64,000 nucleotides of DNA from Cytospora piceicola (GCA_023375675.1 JALQBC010000030.1:124001-188000), one strand, 5' to 3'. Numbered from the stretch's first letter, positions 10,864 through 23,436 are shown. The notes: generated by a model from the letters alone, not told the origin. Translations and numbers: made by a program.

Positions 10864-12736
10864 TCAAAACGGGTTTCGCGTTGCTGTTTCCCACGCAGTA
10901 ACTCCAAGCTTGTCCTCTTCTCCCGTCCCAACACGCACCTGCATGGCAGAGATTGGGTTAAGTATTGAATTCCTCAACTTCAAGTGGTGGATAACGGCGC
11001 CATATTCAGTATAGGAAGCATGAGGTAACGGGTCCATTTCGACGATAAGTAGGCGTGATGCATTTGTAGATGCCACCTTCTCCCAAGCTTCAACAACGCA
11101 CTTTATTACCATCGATTTCATGTTACACCACGAGCTCCTCCACGTGAGCCTGCAGGCGCTCGACTCGGCGGTGCCTGTTGACTCGTACCTGAGGATATCC
11201 GCGTACCCGTCCTCACAGTTCCAAACTTCCATGATTTGGAGTTCCGGCATTCTCATCGCGGCTTTGGCGGCCTTGTACAGGAGCTTGTTGACCAGGACCG
11301 GGTTTCGCTGAAGGTATGATTGGGAGGTGCAGGCTATCGACTCCAGTCTTGGGAATGTACCAACTGACACCTCGAAGCAATCTATAGCGTCACTGAGAAA
11401 TGACACGGAAAGATGCTTGAGATTGGGAACTGATGAAGCCAAGCCCTTGAGCACTTGGATCCCTGACAGCGCACTTGTATCACTGTGTGTACTTCCGTGA
11501 ATGGCCACATTAAAGTCCTCGAATATGTGCAGACTTTCGAGCGTTGACGGGAGCTTGGATCCAAGAACTGTTCCTTTCCCAGACGGGTTCCAATCTTTGG
11601 TAGGCCCGTAGGACATTCTGTACTCGTCTTGACGGAAAAGACCTGGCAATCGCCACCTTTCGTTTCGAATATGTCGAAGACCCGTGAGGCTCTCAATGAG
11701 AAGTCTGCTAAAGGCATCAGGGCAAAGCTCGCGGTAGTACTGTCGACGTATGAGGAAAGAGGCCACCATCTTCACCTCGGGGAGGCGGTCTTTCGACTGC
11801 CCTCGCTTGAACCGAACGCCGAAGAAGTCGAAGTCGAGAGGCCGTATGAGCCTGTTCCCCACCATGTTCATGACCATGAACGGGTGCTGCGGTGGGACCT
11901 GGGGTCGACCATCCTTGAACCCGTGGAATTTATCGTTGAGCTGGTTCTTCTTGCTGTTCATATCATGATGGCATCGCATGGCATACTCTCTCTGTACTAT
12001 GCTATCGGCGAGGTACGGGTAGTCGTCTTGCAGCCCGATGTGGTCCTGATACATATGCTGCGAGTCACTCGGGGAATGAGCGCTTAGTTCCAGAGTCAAC
12101 TCCTGACCATGGCCCCTGTCACTATTCTCCCAAGCTGAGAGAATATCCAACAGTTTCCAGACGGCGCTGGTGAATACGACGTTATTCCTATGGATAAAAG
12201 TCAGTAATAGCATATACCAGGAGGGTGAGTCGACAAACGCACCTGACGATTTCTTTACCGCTTTCTGGTACCATGCATCTCCTGCAGTCATACTGCAAGA
12301 GCTCTATACGCAGCCAGATGTGCTTTATTCGCGGCATGCGACTTGCAGCCGGAGAGGGAGCTTCGCCAGCAGGCTTCTTCTGCCTTCGTTTTGCTTGAAC
12401 GCAGTCTACCTTTTTTACCGGGTCGTTGTTTTGACGGCGCTGTATGATCTTCTCAAACGCGTCGAGGGCTGATGGGTGCAGGACCAGCTTGCCGAAACTC
12501 CTGCTCTCGAAGAAGTCCTGCCACTCCGAGGAAACGGCAGCAAAAGCCGCGCGGTTCTTTCTATCTCCTGGCGAGTCGCAGTGATACTTGTTTGCCAATT
12601 CTTCCCAAATTAAGTTTTGTACAATGAAAGGTAGACTATTCCAGTCAACCATTGTTTTCGGTGGGAACTTCGCGGCACTGGACTGCTGATTGCATCCCGA
12701 TAATCTGGCATTATCCGGCTCCATTTCTCCAATCAT
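10864..12736 (-). CDS. F-box-like protein with large C-terminal fungal domain
   Basis: Exon 1 is 12736-12243 and exon 2 is 12187-10864 (intron of 55 bases, splitting an Arg codon), 605 residues. Near the N-terminus, WNSLPFIVQNLIWEELANKY and RAAFAAVSSEWQDFFE have the layout of an F-box: a hydrophobic first helix, then AxVSxxWxxFFE. The rest contains LESLHIFEDFNVAIHG and VPNLKHLSVSFLSDA, leucine-rich segments like those of the long fungal F-box families (possibly the DUF6546 type, from memory). Such proteins recruit substrates to SCF ubiquitin ligases. Two other in-frame starts (12724 and 12652) are possible; the ATG at 12652 begins directly at the F-box. Confidence 0.7.
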
Positions 12737-14737
12737 TTGTTTCGTTTTTGTTTCTTCTTTCGTTTCGTCCTTCTCTAGGTGATCCTCGCTGGTGGAGGAG
12801 ATGGATGACGTTCAATATGTTGACATCCCCGGGTGGCTAAAGAGTGTTATGATATTTGTGATGGTGCTCTTTGAAAGAAAGGTGTGGGGCTGAAGATGAC
12901 AATATTTGGGAGTAGTAGGAAGATCGTGGGAAGTCTGTGTGTCTACAGGATGAGTTCCTTGCAGCCCGGTTATTATAGCTACCCTCCGCACCGTCGATGA
13001 GTCAACTATCAACGGTTTGAAGATTGCTGATTTCCGAAGTTACCCTACCTCCAAGGGTTGGTTCCTAGGGGTGACTACTGGCTTGCGTTATGTAACCGTC
13101 TCAGGACCGGTCTGCCCACTAGGGCCGCTTTACCTTCCATAAATACCTACCTAGTAGGTATCTATACACGAGTGGGAAAACCCTGTCGGATGAAGATGGC
13201 GCAAATACTATTACCGGACCGTTACTTTGAAGTGTCTGTGCACTGATTAGGAGATATCATTCGGTTAGTTCGGTGGAAAGTTCACGAATGAGCTGTGCTC
13301 TGGAGGCATGGCGCTCGCTACCTAGGGTAGTGTCACGGGCACGAGTCCTCGCTACGCCGTAAGATGCTTCAACTAGCCGCACTTCAAGGTTTTGTAGACT
13401 GTCCGGGTACTCCAAGATGTGGTTGCGACATGGATATCAGTGTCTGGGATGTTGCGTCGTAGATTATAGCACCACATGCAAGAAGGATCCAGTCATCGTG
13501 CAGTATGTACTCACGGGCCAAGCCGTGTGGTTTCGTGTATAATACCTAGGGGGGCGGGGGCCCGATATGAGTATAATGGCCCCGGGGGGTGCATACATAT
13601 GTACTCACAGCTATGCTATAACGTGAACAGTCTATACGAAGGTCACGAGAGCAACAATTATGTGATATTGATCCAGAAGACAATGATTAGTTGTCACTAA
13701 TATCAAAGGTAACAAAACTAGTAGTAGGTTGAGGGAGAGAAGGCCCCTATAAATCTGAACGGAGGTGGTCCTAGCCGGGTCAGGTTACTTTGTAGGCCTC
13801 GTAATTATTGTTTATACATTCTGTTATACCGATGACTAGTAGTTACTGGGGTATTCGACACAACTCACACGGCCCGATTGCAGCTACTGTGCTGCTATGG
13901 GAGATATTGGTTTCAATGGTGAGTGGAAGCAATACAGCAAGAGATGGTGCTCATGTTCATACACTTGAAATGCTCCAGTGCTGGTGTCCAAAATAATATG
14001 TATTAACGCTTCTCGAAATGAAAATATATCTTTGTTAAGTTCACTCCCCAGTACTGAGGTATATATCCCTACGAGGGTTCCCACTTAGCATTGCGCGTAT
14101 GCTAGGAAAACGCCACCGGGGATCCGGAGGACCACCAGAGCAGGTTACCGTAGATTACCTTACAAACACCTAGCGCCGCTTTGGGCTTTCTTTGTGGAAA
14201 TTGGCATGCTAATGGAGCTTTGTGGTCTTATCTGACAGCCTCGTGGATGTGTGTGTGGTCGCAATTTAAGGGATTGGGGATCAAAAAGCGATTCAGATAT
14301 TGGCCAGGGGGGCTGATGTGAAGTGATCCCCTGAGCGTTCTCTGGAAGTTGAAGGCATTTGATTGCTCTGAGGAGAAAGTAGACCAGCATATAGGCATAA
14401 TTACTTATCGAGAATTGTGCGATAGATGCCCAACATACGGTTATTACGAAACAAACAAAGAACAGGCTTCTGATGACGGCTGGTCCCTGTCGAGAAGGTC
14501 CCTGGGGGCCCTGAGCGTAAGAGCGGGGTCCACAATGAACTCTATTTGGTATCGCAAACTGATGTACAAAAGCCACATGGTGCCTCGGCCCGTCAAACCC
14601 CAGAATTTGGATCTTGGTTGTTCCCCGTTTTTGACCTTTGACTGTCATCTGTGCCCAAAACCACTACTCGCGATTGTCCTCGTGCCTCTCCTCTGCAACA
14701 TTAAATCCCTAACAGATCCAGCAAAGACCAAGTCACA
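12737..14737. other. Intergenic region, 2 kb, no gene seen
   Basis: Read in all frames without finding a domain or a set of spliceable exons. It has some TACCTAGG-type motifs (13141-13160 and 13318-13330) and moderately A+T rich stretches. The left end is the promoter of the F-box-like gene, and the right end (after about 14640) is the promoter of the hydrolase gene. Confidence 0.5.
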
Positions 14738-15782
14738 ATGCCTTTCACCGAGATTAACGGAAAGTCTATCTTTTACAGCTGGAAACCGGCCAGTCGGGCC
14801 GGCCTCACTCTCTACTTCATCCACGGTCTCGGCGCCTCACATTCTTACTGGGCGCCATGTATTCCTGGCCTCGTCGCGGCTGGATTCTCATGCCTCGCGA
14901 TCGACGTTCCTGGTAGGCTCTCATGGGACGACACTCCCCAGGTGGCCACGGCACTACCACGAGTCATCTTAGTAACTAACACGTGAAAACAAAATCAGGG
15001 TTTGGGCAATCGCCGTACAACGGCAAACCACACAATTTGCATGAGATCGCAGACGACTGTGTCGCCGTTCTTGAGGGGTTGGGCAAGTCACTGGACCGGA
15101 CGATCATAGTGGGAGCATCGATGGCCGGCATCGTCTGCTGTGAGATCGCAGTGAAGCACCAGATTGCCGGTGTCGTGAGCGTTGGCCCGATTTGTCCCGG
15201 CCCAGAGACAAAGGAGGCATTCGAGCACCGAGTAGCGGTGGTGAAGAAGGGTAAGGTCAAAGCCCACACCAAAAGTACATCATGACTACAGCACCGGCTT
15301 ACTTTTTGCGTCCCCGCAGATGGCCTGGAGGGAATTGTGAACACAGTCGACATCCCATCCCGGGCAACGGGGTCCAAAGCCACCAAGACAGCTGAGGCAT
15401 TTGTGCGGTCACTCATTCAGTCATCCAACGCTGAGGCCTATATATCACTGGCACAGGCCATTGCCGATGCCCCAGTGCCAGCATACGACCAAATCAAGGT
15501 ACCTCTACTATGTGTAGCAGGACAGGAGGATCAGGTCGCTCAATTGGAGGACCTGGCCATGATAGGAGACAGGTATGCTCTGCCCCATCCCTCCCGCCTT
15601 CTCTGGCATCAAGGAATGCATTATGCTAACCCCAAACCTACAGATGGGGTGCACCCTCCAAGACGGAGCTCGAAGTGTTATTCGGCGTGGGTCACTGGCA
15701 CTGTATTGAGGACGCAGAAGGAATGGAGCAGTGCCTGAAGCGGTTTGCGAAAAAGGTAGAATCCAAGCTCCCCGCTTATTAG
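14738..15782 (+). CDS. Alpha/beta hydrolase
   Basis: Exons 14738-14912, 14999-15250, 15320-15572 and 15644-15782 give a 272-residue protein. It has the alpha/beta hydrolase fold: LTLYFIHGLGASHSYW carries the HG oxyanion motif, CLAIDVPGFGQSP follows the second strand, and IVGASMAG (Ser at residue 99) is the nucleophile elbow, slightly non-standard with Met after Ser. PLLCVAGQEDQVAQ gives the acid residue and GVGHWHCIEDAEG the catalytic His. Its size suits a small esterase, lactonase or haloperoxidase-like hydrolase. There is no signal peptide, so it is probably cytosolic. Substrate unknown; no obvious partner gene nearby. Confidence 0.85.
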
Positions 15783-18700
15783 AATGAAATTTGCTTGATT
15801 GCTTTTGCTACACGAGAGGCGATGGCGTTCTGGGCATGAAATTAACATAGTGGCAGGTCACGGCTCTCACTGAGAACGCGGGGGCTTGAGCGAGTCACGT
15901 AAACAACAGAGCACGACGCCACGATACGAGGGACAGCAGCAGGCATTAGTCGGCAGCAGGTATGGGATCTACGATATTGGAGATGGGCTCTCTTCGGCAC
16001 AGTAGGGACACACTTTGATCTGAGGGAACTTCAACAACCACCCCGTGTGTATGTGCCCCTTGAGACGGAGGCGACGCTGCAAACGGTGTTGTATGTGGTT
16101 TATAGGACGGAAGGAAACGAGGAGCTGGAGCTCAAGGATACTTTGGGGTTACTGTGATGAATTGGGCGGAAATGTTTAATACGATAATGATGGAAGCTGT
16201 TCACCCAAGGCCTGGTTTCGCTAGTGACTCTGGCGAGTGGAAGGAGGATATCTGATTCCAAGACAACTGAGGTGAAAGCAACAAGTATGAGACCGATATC
16301 AGAGAGAAAGGAAGAAACAGAGCTATTGTAAGGATTAAAGATGACAGGTCTCGATATATAGAATGGGACTTCCAGGGATCCTGCTATGATTGCAAATTAA
16401 GTTCACGAAATCGTACGAGGTCTAGACATCAGATGATCTAGAGCTCTCGGGATGATCAGATGACTAGAAGGACATGGTCCCCTCTGCTTGCAATCGAAGC
16501 TAAGTAAACAAGGATTACCTTCCCTCTTTCCAAGGCCTCGACATCTCAATCACGATTTTCACTGGAAGTGAACGAGACAGTGAATGGTTTATAAGTAGCT
16601 TGGATCACTGATTCTTCATATGGTGCTGCCTTTGTCGTACCGGCTGATGTTTCAGAACAGAGGCTGATGGACAATTCCCAAACTAGGAAACAGAGAGTCA
16701 CTACGATAGTTGAGCTGGCTGGTCGGTGAAGAGAGATCAAACAAGGTGAGTGAACTAGTAGGAGGACCGATGGGAGCAGACATTTACATTCTCCTACAAC
16801 CATCTCCCAGTCTGAGAGCTAATAGCCGCCTCGGCACCATCCGCCTTCTTGCTAGTCTGTTTGTAGACCCCTTCCTCGAGGACATGGGTGCCAAACAGCC
16901 ATGGAAGACCGTTGTTGCTAAAAAGACGGTGGAGTTCACCTGGGTGTTGACCCTAGTTGCGAAACTCCTGTTAGTCAAGTCAGGTTTTAGATGTTGATCA
17001 GGGGGCCCTGCCGGACACTTTCCTCATTTCATATAAGTCTGAGCCTCGACGGTTTTGGTGTTCGTGAGTACTACGTACGTTACCCTTTGATCCTGCCTGT
17101 CTTCCAGATGTCACGAGTGATGAACCGCTGCCCGTTGCTTATATAACCTCGGGTTTGCCATCTGGAACCTCAAGACTACGATAATAGACGAGACCTGGAT
17201 ATACCCACACAGAAAGGAGAAGGATGGGCACAGATTGGTGTCGGAAGTGGCCTCAAATGATATGGAAAGTCAGTTGGTCAACCATCCACCCCACCCCGAC
17301 CAACCTTTAACATTGAAGTGACCCAGGGCAAGGCTAGACGTATTACCACTTATATTACTAGAATTTTACATTTTGTTCTGACTCGATGTTTCATCCACAT
17401 GCCCTACTTTCAATTGTGATGGATGATCGTTCTTTGGGAACATCTCGTCCACTACGCTACCTCCCTGGGTCGACACTCAAGTCAAGTGGCCTCTGATGCA
17501 TTGATAGACCCAAAACCGACCTTCCGCAGCTTGTTACCGTCCATAGAAAGTTAATATGCATACTAAGACATACAGATATACTCATAAAATTGGCACCCGC
17601 AAGGGCTTTGATCAAAAAGACCAAAGTTGACTGAACCGAAATGGACAGGTGCGAGTAAATCTGCCTCTGATACCTAACAGCAACTATAAGACACAATTCA
17701 GAGAAATTTTTTTCAAGGTTCTCATGAAAATTGAATTTCTTGACTTGAAAACCATAGAGTATTCACTTAACTCCTGCCAAGATGTAGGGCCGTGCCGTTG
17801 TTCAGCATCATTACAGGAGGATCACGACCCTGGGAAGTATACTAGCTCCATGTGGCTGGACTGTTCGGCCCCCAAGAAGGAATCACTCATAGTCGTCACA
17901 CGCTGGGATAGTGAGTCAAGTATGGCTGAATTGCGGAAGTGTTATCAAGTAGCCTCAACGGTCCTGCCATCTCAGTCATCACAGACTGACATGACAAGAC
18001 TACCAAGTTTCATCTCAGGTTGATTGTGATCAAGTACAGGCTGCCAGTGCCGTAAAAGTTCTTGCTGCAACGAGATTGGCCTAGAATGGCAGAATGGTTT
18101 CCCCATTCGATGCCACATCCCACTTAGCTGTTTCGAACCCTTGCTCATATCCACTGTGGCGCCCCACTGACAAGTCACAGTGCTGATTCTTTTTACCCTG
18201 CTTGTCGAGATGCAGGAATGCCTGTAAGCATGAAAACATCGAAATTCGACTCTTCGTTCGAAACCTAGAGTTGATTTCTGGAAGCCCTTTGTCTTGATGG
18301 AGTCGACTGGACTTGGGGCTACCCTAGGGTATACACATATGAACCACCTAGGCACAATCCAGGGCTTGTTTACTTGGCAGCCAGGCCTCTCGCGGGTGCA
18401 GATCAGATCCCAAATGAAGCGTGGGGATCAAGGACCAAGACTGCCCCGGCAAACCCTGCAGGCGATCTGACAGGGAAAACGAAGCGAGAGTGGCTGGCGC
18501 GCAAACAAGCGAAACCCCTGAGTCCATCCTGCGGCCCGCCATGACTGCCACGCGGGCGCAGATCAGTCCACCGGCTCCAGCTTGACGACTGGATACCAAG
18601 ACTTGCGGCTCAGATTCGACAGCCGCCCAGCACCGCCATCGTTTCCTTTTGCTGCTTGTCGATCTGGGCTATCGACCGCGCGCGCGCCTTGCTGCTCGCG

Positions 18701-19353
18701 CTGATTGGCAATCAAAATCGCCACAGGGAGCATCTTCACCTCCCGATGTACATGGAGGCGAGATCCAGATGGCCCAATCGAGCATCTTCAACGGGCACCG
18801 GAAACACAGTGCCCCTTTCTCCTTTCTTTCCTTCTCCCATAATGTCGAAAATAGAGACAAACCCCCGGCATGGCATATGCGAGCCCCACGGACTTGCTCC
18901 ATTCTAGTTTAGCCTGCCTGTCTGTCAAAGTAGCCACTGATAGGCCACACACCCCCTGATAAACTCGTGGGGGAAAGACGACGTCGTCTGGGCCAACCGG
19001 TGGCCTTGCTATGCAGGCGACTGGCAACGGGGTACCGGATCTTGTCGGTTTGTGAATATGGAGCATGTACCCACTCCACTCATGCGAGATTTGAATAACC
19101 CGGCGGCCCTGGAGAAAGAGAGAGGGCGCGTCTAAAAACCCGGCGGCAGCCATAATCTGGCCTTGTTTGATGGGGAACCTCTTCATCTTTTTTTTTTTGC
19201 TGCTTCTCCGGCTCACAGCGTGACGTTGGGCAATTCTTTCTTGCTCTTTTCTAGGACGTGTCGTCGTCAACAACAGTCTTTCATTCAGAAACCGTTCTCT
19301 TTTTCTTTCATTTATTTTTTGTCATTATTTTTATTTTCTCAGCCGCTGTCATC
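15783..19353. other. Long intergenic region, 3.6 kb, no gene supported
   Basis: No coding frame of convincing length or content. A frame at about 17720-18020 has an average-looking composition but no recognisable domain and no splice partners. TACCCTAGGGTA occurs at 18320-18331. The last 100 bases before 19354 are very pyrimidine rich (19243-19340), which is typical of the 5' leader of a highly expressed fungal gene. Confidence 0.5.
18320..18331. repeat. TACCCTAGGGTA palindrome, copy 2
   Basis: Exact copy, followed directly by another short alternating stretch (ATACACATAT), about 1 kb upstream of the GH16 gene. Confidence 0.9.
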
Positions 19354-21729
19354 ATGGCTCCGTCTTCATTCAAAAAGCTCTGGGCAGCTTTTGCTATCGC
19401 TTCTGCTGGTAAAGTCGCGGCAAACACCTACACTCTCACAGACGAATACACGGCGGATAACTTCTTTGAGAAATTCGACTTCTACGTTACCGCAACCGAC
19501 GGTGCTGACCCAACAAATGGATTCGTCAACTACCGGGCCCAGGCCGACGCCGAAAGCCTCGGTCTCATCTCCTCGTCGGATGGCAAGATCTACATCGGCC
19601 CCGATTCCAACCAGACCTACTCCTCGACCAGTACTGGCCGTGACTCTGTTCGGATAATGAGCAAGGCCAAGTACAACCAGGGCCTGATGGTCGCCAAGTT
19701 CTCACATATGCCTGTCCAGTCGTGCGGCTCTTGGCCCGCCTTCTGGTCGTACGGCTCTCCCTGGTTGAGTTCCGGCGAGATCGACTACTACGAGGGATGG
19801 AACGACCTGGGCAGCAACGTGATGGCTCTTCATACAAACACGACTATTGCCGGCCAATGTCTCCTGACCACCTCAGGCGTTTCCGCCGAGGTCACGACCC
19901 AGGACTGTGATGACCAAAAGGTCGACCACTCTATCAACCAGTACGTGGGAACAGGCTGTGGTGTCTCGGACACCGCGGGAGTTTGGAGCTCAACAGATGG
20001 TGCCACCTTCGCCATGCAGTGGGCCGACGACCACATCAAGATCTGGAACTGGATGCCCAGCAAGGTGCCCGCCGATATCACCGCCGGAAGCCCCGACCCT
20101 GATGCCAACTCCGACTCTTGGGGCCAGCCGCAACTGTTGGTCGAGGAGAGCAACTGCGATCTTGCCAGCGCCTTTTCGAACCAGCAGCTTGTCTTCAACA
20201 TTGACTTCTGCGGCGACACGGCTGGCAACTCCGTTCTCTGGGCCAACACTTGTTCAGCCATGGGGGACAGCTGTGTTGACTACGTTTCTTCCACCCCCGA
20301 GGCCTTCGCCGAGACGTACTTCGAGATCGAGGGAATTCAGTTTTACGAGCTGGGATCCGGCAGCGCATCTGTGTCTGCATCTGCATCTGCCTCCGTTGTT
20401 GCTGCCACTTCTGAGGCTGTCACGTCCGCAACCTCTTCAGCCTCGGGACTCCTGGCCGGAGCAGGATCTGTCCTTGCGTCGACCTTCGGCGTTTCGGCCA
20501 CTATCGACCTGGATGGGCCTATTGCCGCAACCTCGACTCACAGCCACACGACTAGCTACATTACTGGTACTGCCACCAGAGTCAACGAGAAGGGCGAGAC
20601 TACTGTCGTCGTCGAGGTTGATACGACAATCTGCCCCGTAACTGCTTCGGAGGCTTCCGAGAGTTCTGTGTTGGCTGCAGCGAGCACGCCTGTTCCTGCG
20701 CAGACAACAGCGACGTCTGAGACGGCTGCTATTGCCACAACACCAGTTGCCGCGCCATCAACCCACAGCCACACGACCAGCTATATTACTGGTACTTCCA
20801 CCAAAGTCAACGAGAAGGGCGAGACGACTGTCGTCATCGAGGTTGACACCACGATCTGCCCCGTGACCGCGTCCGAGGCCTCTGAGAGCTCCGTCTTGGC
20901 CGCAGCCAGCACACCAGTCCCGGCACAAACGACGGCGACGTCTGAGACAGCCGCCGTAGGCACAACACCCGCTGCTTCAGTGCCGGTCGCGGCCTCTACC
21001 ATTGTGTCTACCACCCTGATCGACTCTACTTCCATCCTGACGCAGATGACGACCAGCACGGTTTACGCCACCCACACCTCCACCATCTCCTCGTGCGCTC
21101 CCGGTGCGTCCGGCTGCGCCATCGGCGACGTGTCCACAGTGGTCGTCGCCCTCTCAACGACCATCTGCCCCGTCACCGCGGCCGAAGCCTCCCAGAGCGC
21201 AAACGCCTCGACCCTCGTCGTCCCCGCATCAGTCAAGCTCGAGGCCTCCACCAGCGCCGCCCCCCTGGCCGCCGGGTCGTCCTCCGTGTCCAGGGCGGCA
21301 AGCTCCCGGACGGCAGCGGCCTACACGTCGGTGCCCCTGGCCGCGCAGAGCACCTTCTCGTCCAAGCCCACGACCATCTCGCGGGTGACCAGGACCGCGC
21401 CGGCCGGCACGACCGTCCTGGCGGCGCAGACCTCGGAGGCGGCGCTGGAGATGGCCACGGGCACGACCTCGGCGGACTCGTCCGTGACCTACGGCGACGC
21501 GACCGAGACCCTGGCCGTGCCGTCCGCCACGTACAGCAGCTACCCCGGCGGCAACGGGACGGCCCCGGGCGCCGCGGGCACGACGAGCGCCGGGGCCGCC
21601 GGCGCGTCGGCGACGAGCTCGTGCGCGGGCATCGACTGCATCGTCGTGTCCAACTCTGCGAGCAAGAGCACCGTTGGTGCCGGCGGGTTTGCGCTGGCTG
21701 CGATCGCCGGTGCTGTGTTCTTGCTGTGA
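19354..21729 (+). CDS. GH16 beta-glucan hydrolase/transglycosylase, GPI-anchored, Ser/Thr-rich
   Basis: A single exon of 791 residues. An N-terminal secretion signal (FKKLWAAFAIASAGKVAA) is followed by a GH16 catalytic domain at about residues 25-335. It contains SCGSWPAFWSYG and the catalytic ExDxxE as EIDYYE (Glu142, Asp144, Glu147), all intact. Such enzymes cut or re-link beta-1,3(4)-glucan in the cell wall. A long Ala/Ser/Thr-rich stalk follows, with two tandem copies of a 75-residue unit containing SHTTSYITG and TTICPVTASEASES, and a degenerate third TTICPVTA further on; this resembles flocculin-type repeats. The C-terminus (VGAGGFALAAIAGAVFLL) is a GPI-anchor signal. The ATG at 19354 is preferred; the upstream extension begins with GTG. 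The last 500 bases of the gene are strongly G+C rich. Confidence 0.9.
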   Translation: MAPSSFKKLWAAFAIASAGKVAANTYTLTDEYTADNFFEKFDFYVTATDGADPTNGFVNYRAQADAESLGLISSSDGKIYIGPDSNQTYSSTSTGRDSVRIMSKAKYNQGLMVAKFSHMPVQSCGSWPAFWSYGSPWLSSGEIDYYEGWNDLGSNVMALHTNTTIAGQCLLTTSGVSAEVTTQDCDDQKVDHSINQYVGTGCGVSDTAGVWSSTDGATFAMQWADDHIKIWNWMPSKVPADITAGSPDPDANSDSWGQPQLLVEESNCDLASAFSNQQLVFNIDFCGDTAGNSVLWANTCSAMGDSCVDYVSSTPEAFAETYFEIEGIQFYELGSGSASVSASASASVVAATSEAVTSATSSASGLLAGAGSVLASTFGVSATIDLDGPIAATSTHSHTTSYITGTATRVNEKGETTVVVEVDTTICPVTASEASESSVLAAASTPVPAQTTATSETAAIATTPVAAPSTHSHTTSYITGTSTKVNEKGETTVVIEVDTTICPVTASEASESSVLAAASTPVPAQTTATSETAAVGTTPAASVPVAASTIVSTTLIDSTSILTQMTTSTVYATHTSTISSCAPGASGCAIGDVSTVVVALSTTICPVTAAEASQSANASTLVVPASVKLEASTSAAPLAAGSSSVSRAASSRTAAAYTSVPLAAQSTFSSKPTTISRVTRTAPAGTTVLAAQTSEAALEMATGTTSADSSVTYGDATETLAVPSATYSSYPGGNGTAPGAAGTTSAGAAGASATSSCAGIDCIVVSNSASKSTVGAGGFALAAIAGAVFLL
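20524..20973 (+). repeat. Two tandem 225-bp coding repeats in the GH16 stalk
   Basis: The segment around CAGCCACACGAC at 20541 recurs 225 bases later at 20766 and the similarity continues through the unit. Base differences are mostly at third codon positions, so the 75-residue unit is kept at protein level. Confidence 0.8.
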
Positions 21730-22681
21730 GTGGGTGCCCACTTCGGGCCTGGGGACTGACGGACGGGGTGTGGGGGTAATTTGTACATAATCATCATCAC
21801 TGAGAGACCATTTTGATGGTTGGGATTCAATGTTAGGGATAGACGGGATTGATCTATAGCGAACTTTGTATATATACCATAATCTTCTTCAGGGCTCGTT
21901 GGAAGTCCATAGAATATCAGAGTCACATTAACACGAATGTCTCGAAAGAATCTTCAGGGGCCTGAACATTATGATCACGCAGTACATGTAGCCGGTAACT
22001 GCCCATGGACACCTCCCGAGATCGGAAACGTCCAGCATAAGCATGTGTCTAAATGCAACGTCACGATCCTGTCAGCCGGAGGAATCTAGTACCCGGCCAC
22101 CTGGGCAACCCTAAAGAGCTCCTTCACTATCACAGAACCCTCTACTTTGACTTTTACCCACCCAACCACGAAGCGGGTGTATAATCGATTTGAGCGGATC
22201 TATTGAGATTTATATGCCGTTTTGAGCTATACCAGCCTTCACAGTAGAGCTGGCCTTGTTGGAGATAATTACTTGCTTAGTGGGCTTGTGTGCTACCGTA
22301 CAGTAGTGACCCCCTATATAATATACGGCCCATCCAACAGTAAAGTATGCTATAGATGGTTACATTTTATATAGGGTTCCACCAGTGAATAGTGAAGGTC
22401 GGTACCCTAGGGTAGGTATATGTCTCGGCGTTCCCAGTGGTGCCTGCTAGTGCACTGAGCAAGGTGAGTACCGGTACTTAGTAAGCAATCAGCGGGGAGG
22501 TGAAGTGGCATCCTCGACAAGCCAACCAAACTACTCGTCATCTCACGACTACAAATTGAAGAAACCTGTCTCGAGCTTCGTTCGCAGTTGAAACCTGGGA
22601 AGACTTGAATCAAATATCCCCCTCCCCAAAGAACCGACTATCAGACCTATCGCCGCCGCAACTCCCAACTCGCAACAGACC
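21730..22681. other. Intergenic region, no gene seen
   Basis: It carries the GH16 3' end and the promoter of the acetyltransferase gene. TACCCTAGGGTA is at 22403-22414. No coding frame was supported. Confidence 0.55.
22403..22414. repeat. TACCCTAGGGTA palindrome, copy 3
   Basis: Exact copy about 270 bases ahead of the GNAT start codon. Confidence 0.9.
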
Positions 22682-23436
22682 ATGGCCACACCCAAACCCC
22701 CTCGCTTCGCCCTGGAGCGGGCCACCGAGGCCGACATGCCGGAGATAACCAAGCTCTGCTGGCTGAGCTTCTCCCAGCAGGTCAGGGACCTGTTGCTGGG
22801 CTGCCCGACGGAGGAGGGCCTCCCCAGGCTGGTCGACCACTTCGCCCGGGGGATGCGCGAGCACCACCACGCCGTCTGGGTCAAGTCCGTCGACCAGACG
22901 ACGGGCAGGATCGCCGCGGCGGCCCTGTGGAAGATATACCCCAACGCGGGAGCACCTGCCTCGGGCGATGAGCAGCCGCCGCCCTGGCTGGAGGGCGAGG
23001 CGAGGGAGGCATCGAAGGAGCTGCTGGACAAGATGAATGCCGAGAGGAGGAAGGCCAACCCCGGGGGGTTTGCTCGTGGGTACTCCCTGAATTACCTAGG
23101 TAGTCTGAGACTGTTCCTCACAGAAGCCGCTGACTTTTATGCACTGTAGATCTACACATCTGCTTCACGGGTCCGGAGCATCGCCGGATGGGGGCTGCCC
23201 GGTTGTTGATGCAGTGGGGCTGTGACGTTGCAGATTTATTGTCTATACCGGCATGGATAGAAGCTTCGATGATGGGACATCCTCTGTACAAATGCTATGA
23301 CTTTGTTGATGTCGGCGAGATGCCTGGTCATGTCATATATATGAAGAGGGGCCCGAAGACAATGCTGAGAGAAGGAGGCCGCCCGACTTCTAGCTCTAGC
23401 GCTCTCCCCGACACCTCCTACCCAGCCCCCAATTGA
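22682..23436 (+). CDS. GNAT-family N-acetyltransferase
   Basis: Exons 22682-23099 and 23150-23436, 234 residues. The 50-base intron was placed because only this junction restores NYLDLHICFTGPEHRRMGAARLLMQWG, the acetyl-CoA-binding motif A of GNAT enzymes: a strand, then Rx2xGxG/A-type loop, here RRMGAA. The N-terminus (FALERATEADMPEI) and the later PLYKCYDFVDVGEMPGHVIYMKR segment match fungal GNAT proteins that acetylate small amines. Cytosolic. The substrate cannot be assigned. The splice donor lies inside the palindrome TACCTAGGTA (23093-23102), a repeat otherwise seen in intergenic DNA here. Confidence 0.85.

Noticed and set aside
16546..16803. 85-codon minus-strand frame with a hydrophobic stretch, considered as a small secreted protein
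   Set aside because: The hydrophobic part is internal, not at the N-terminus, and nothing else supports expression.
17649..18023. Possible small gene in the long intergenic region
   Set aside because: No domain, no splice partners, ordinary length for chance frames in this composition.
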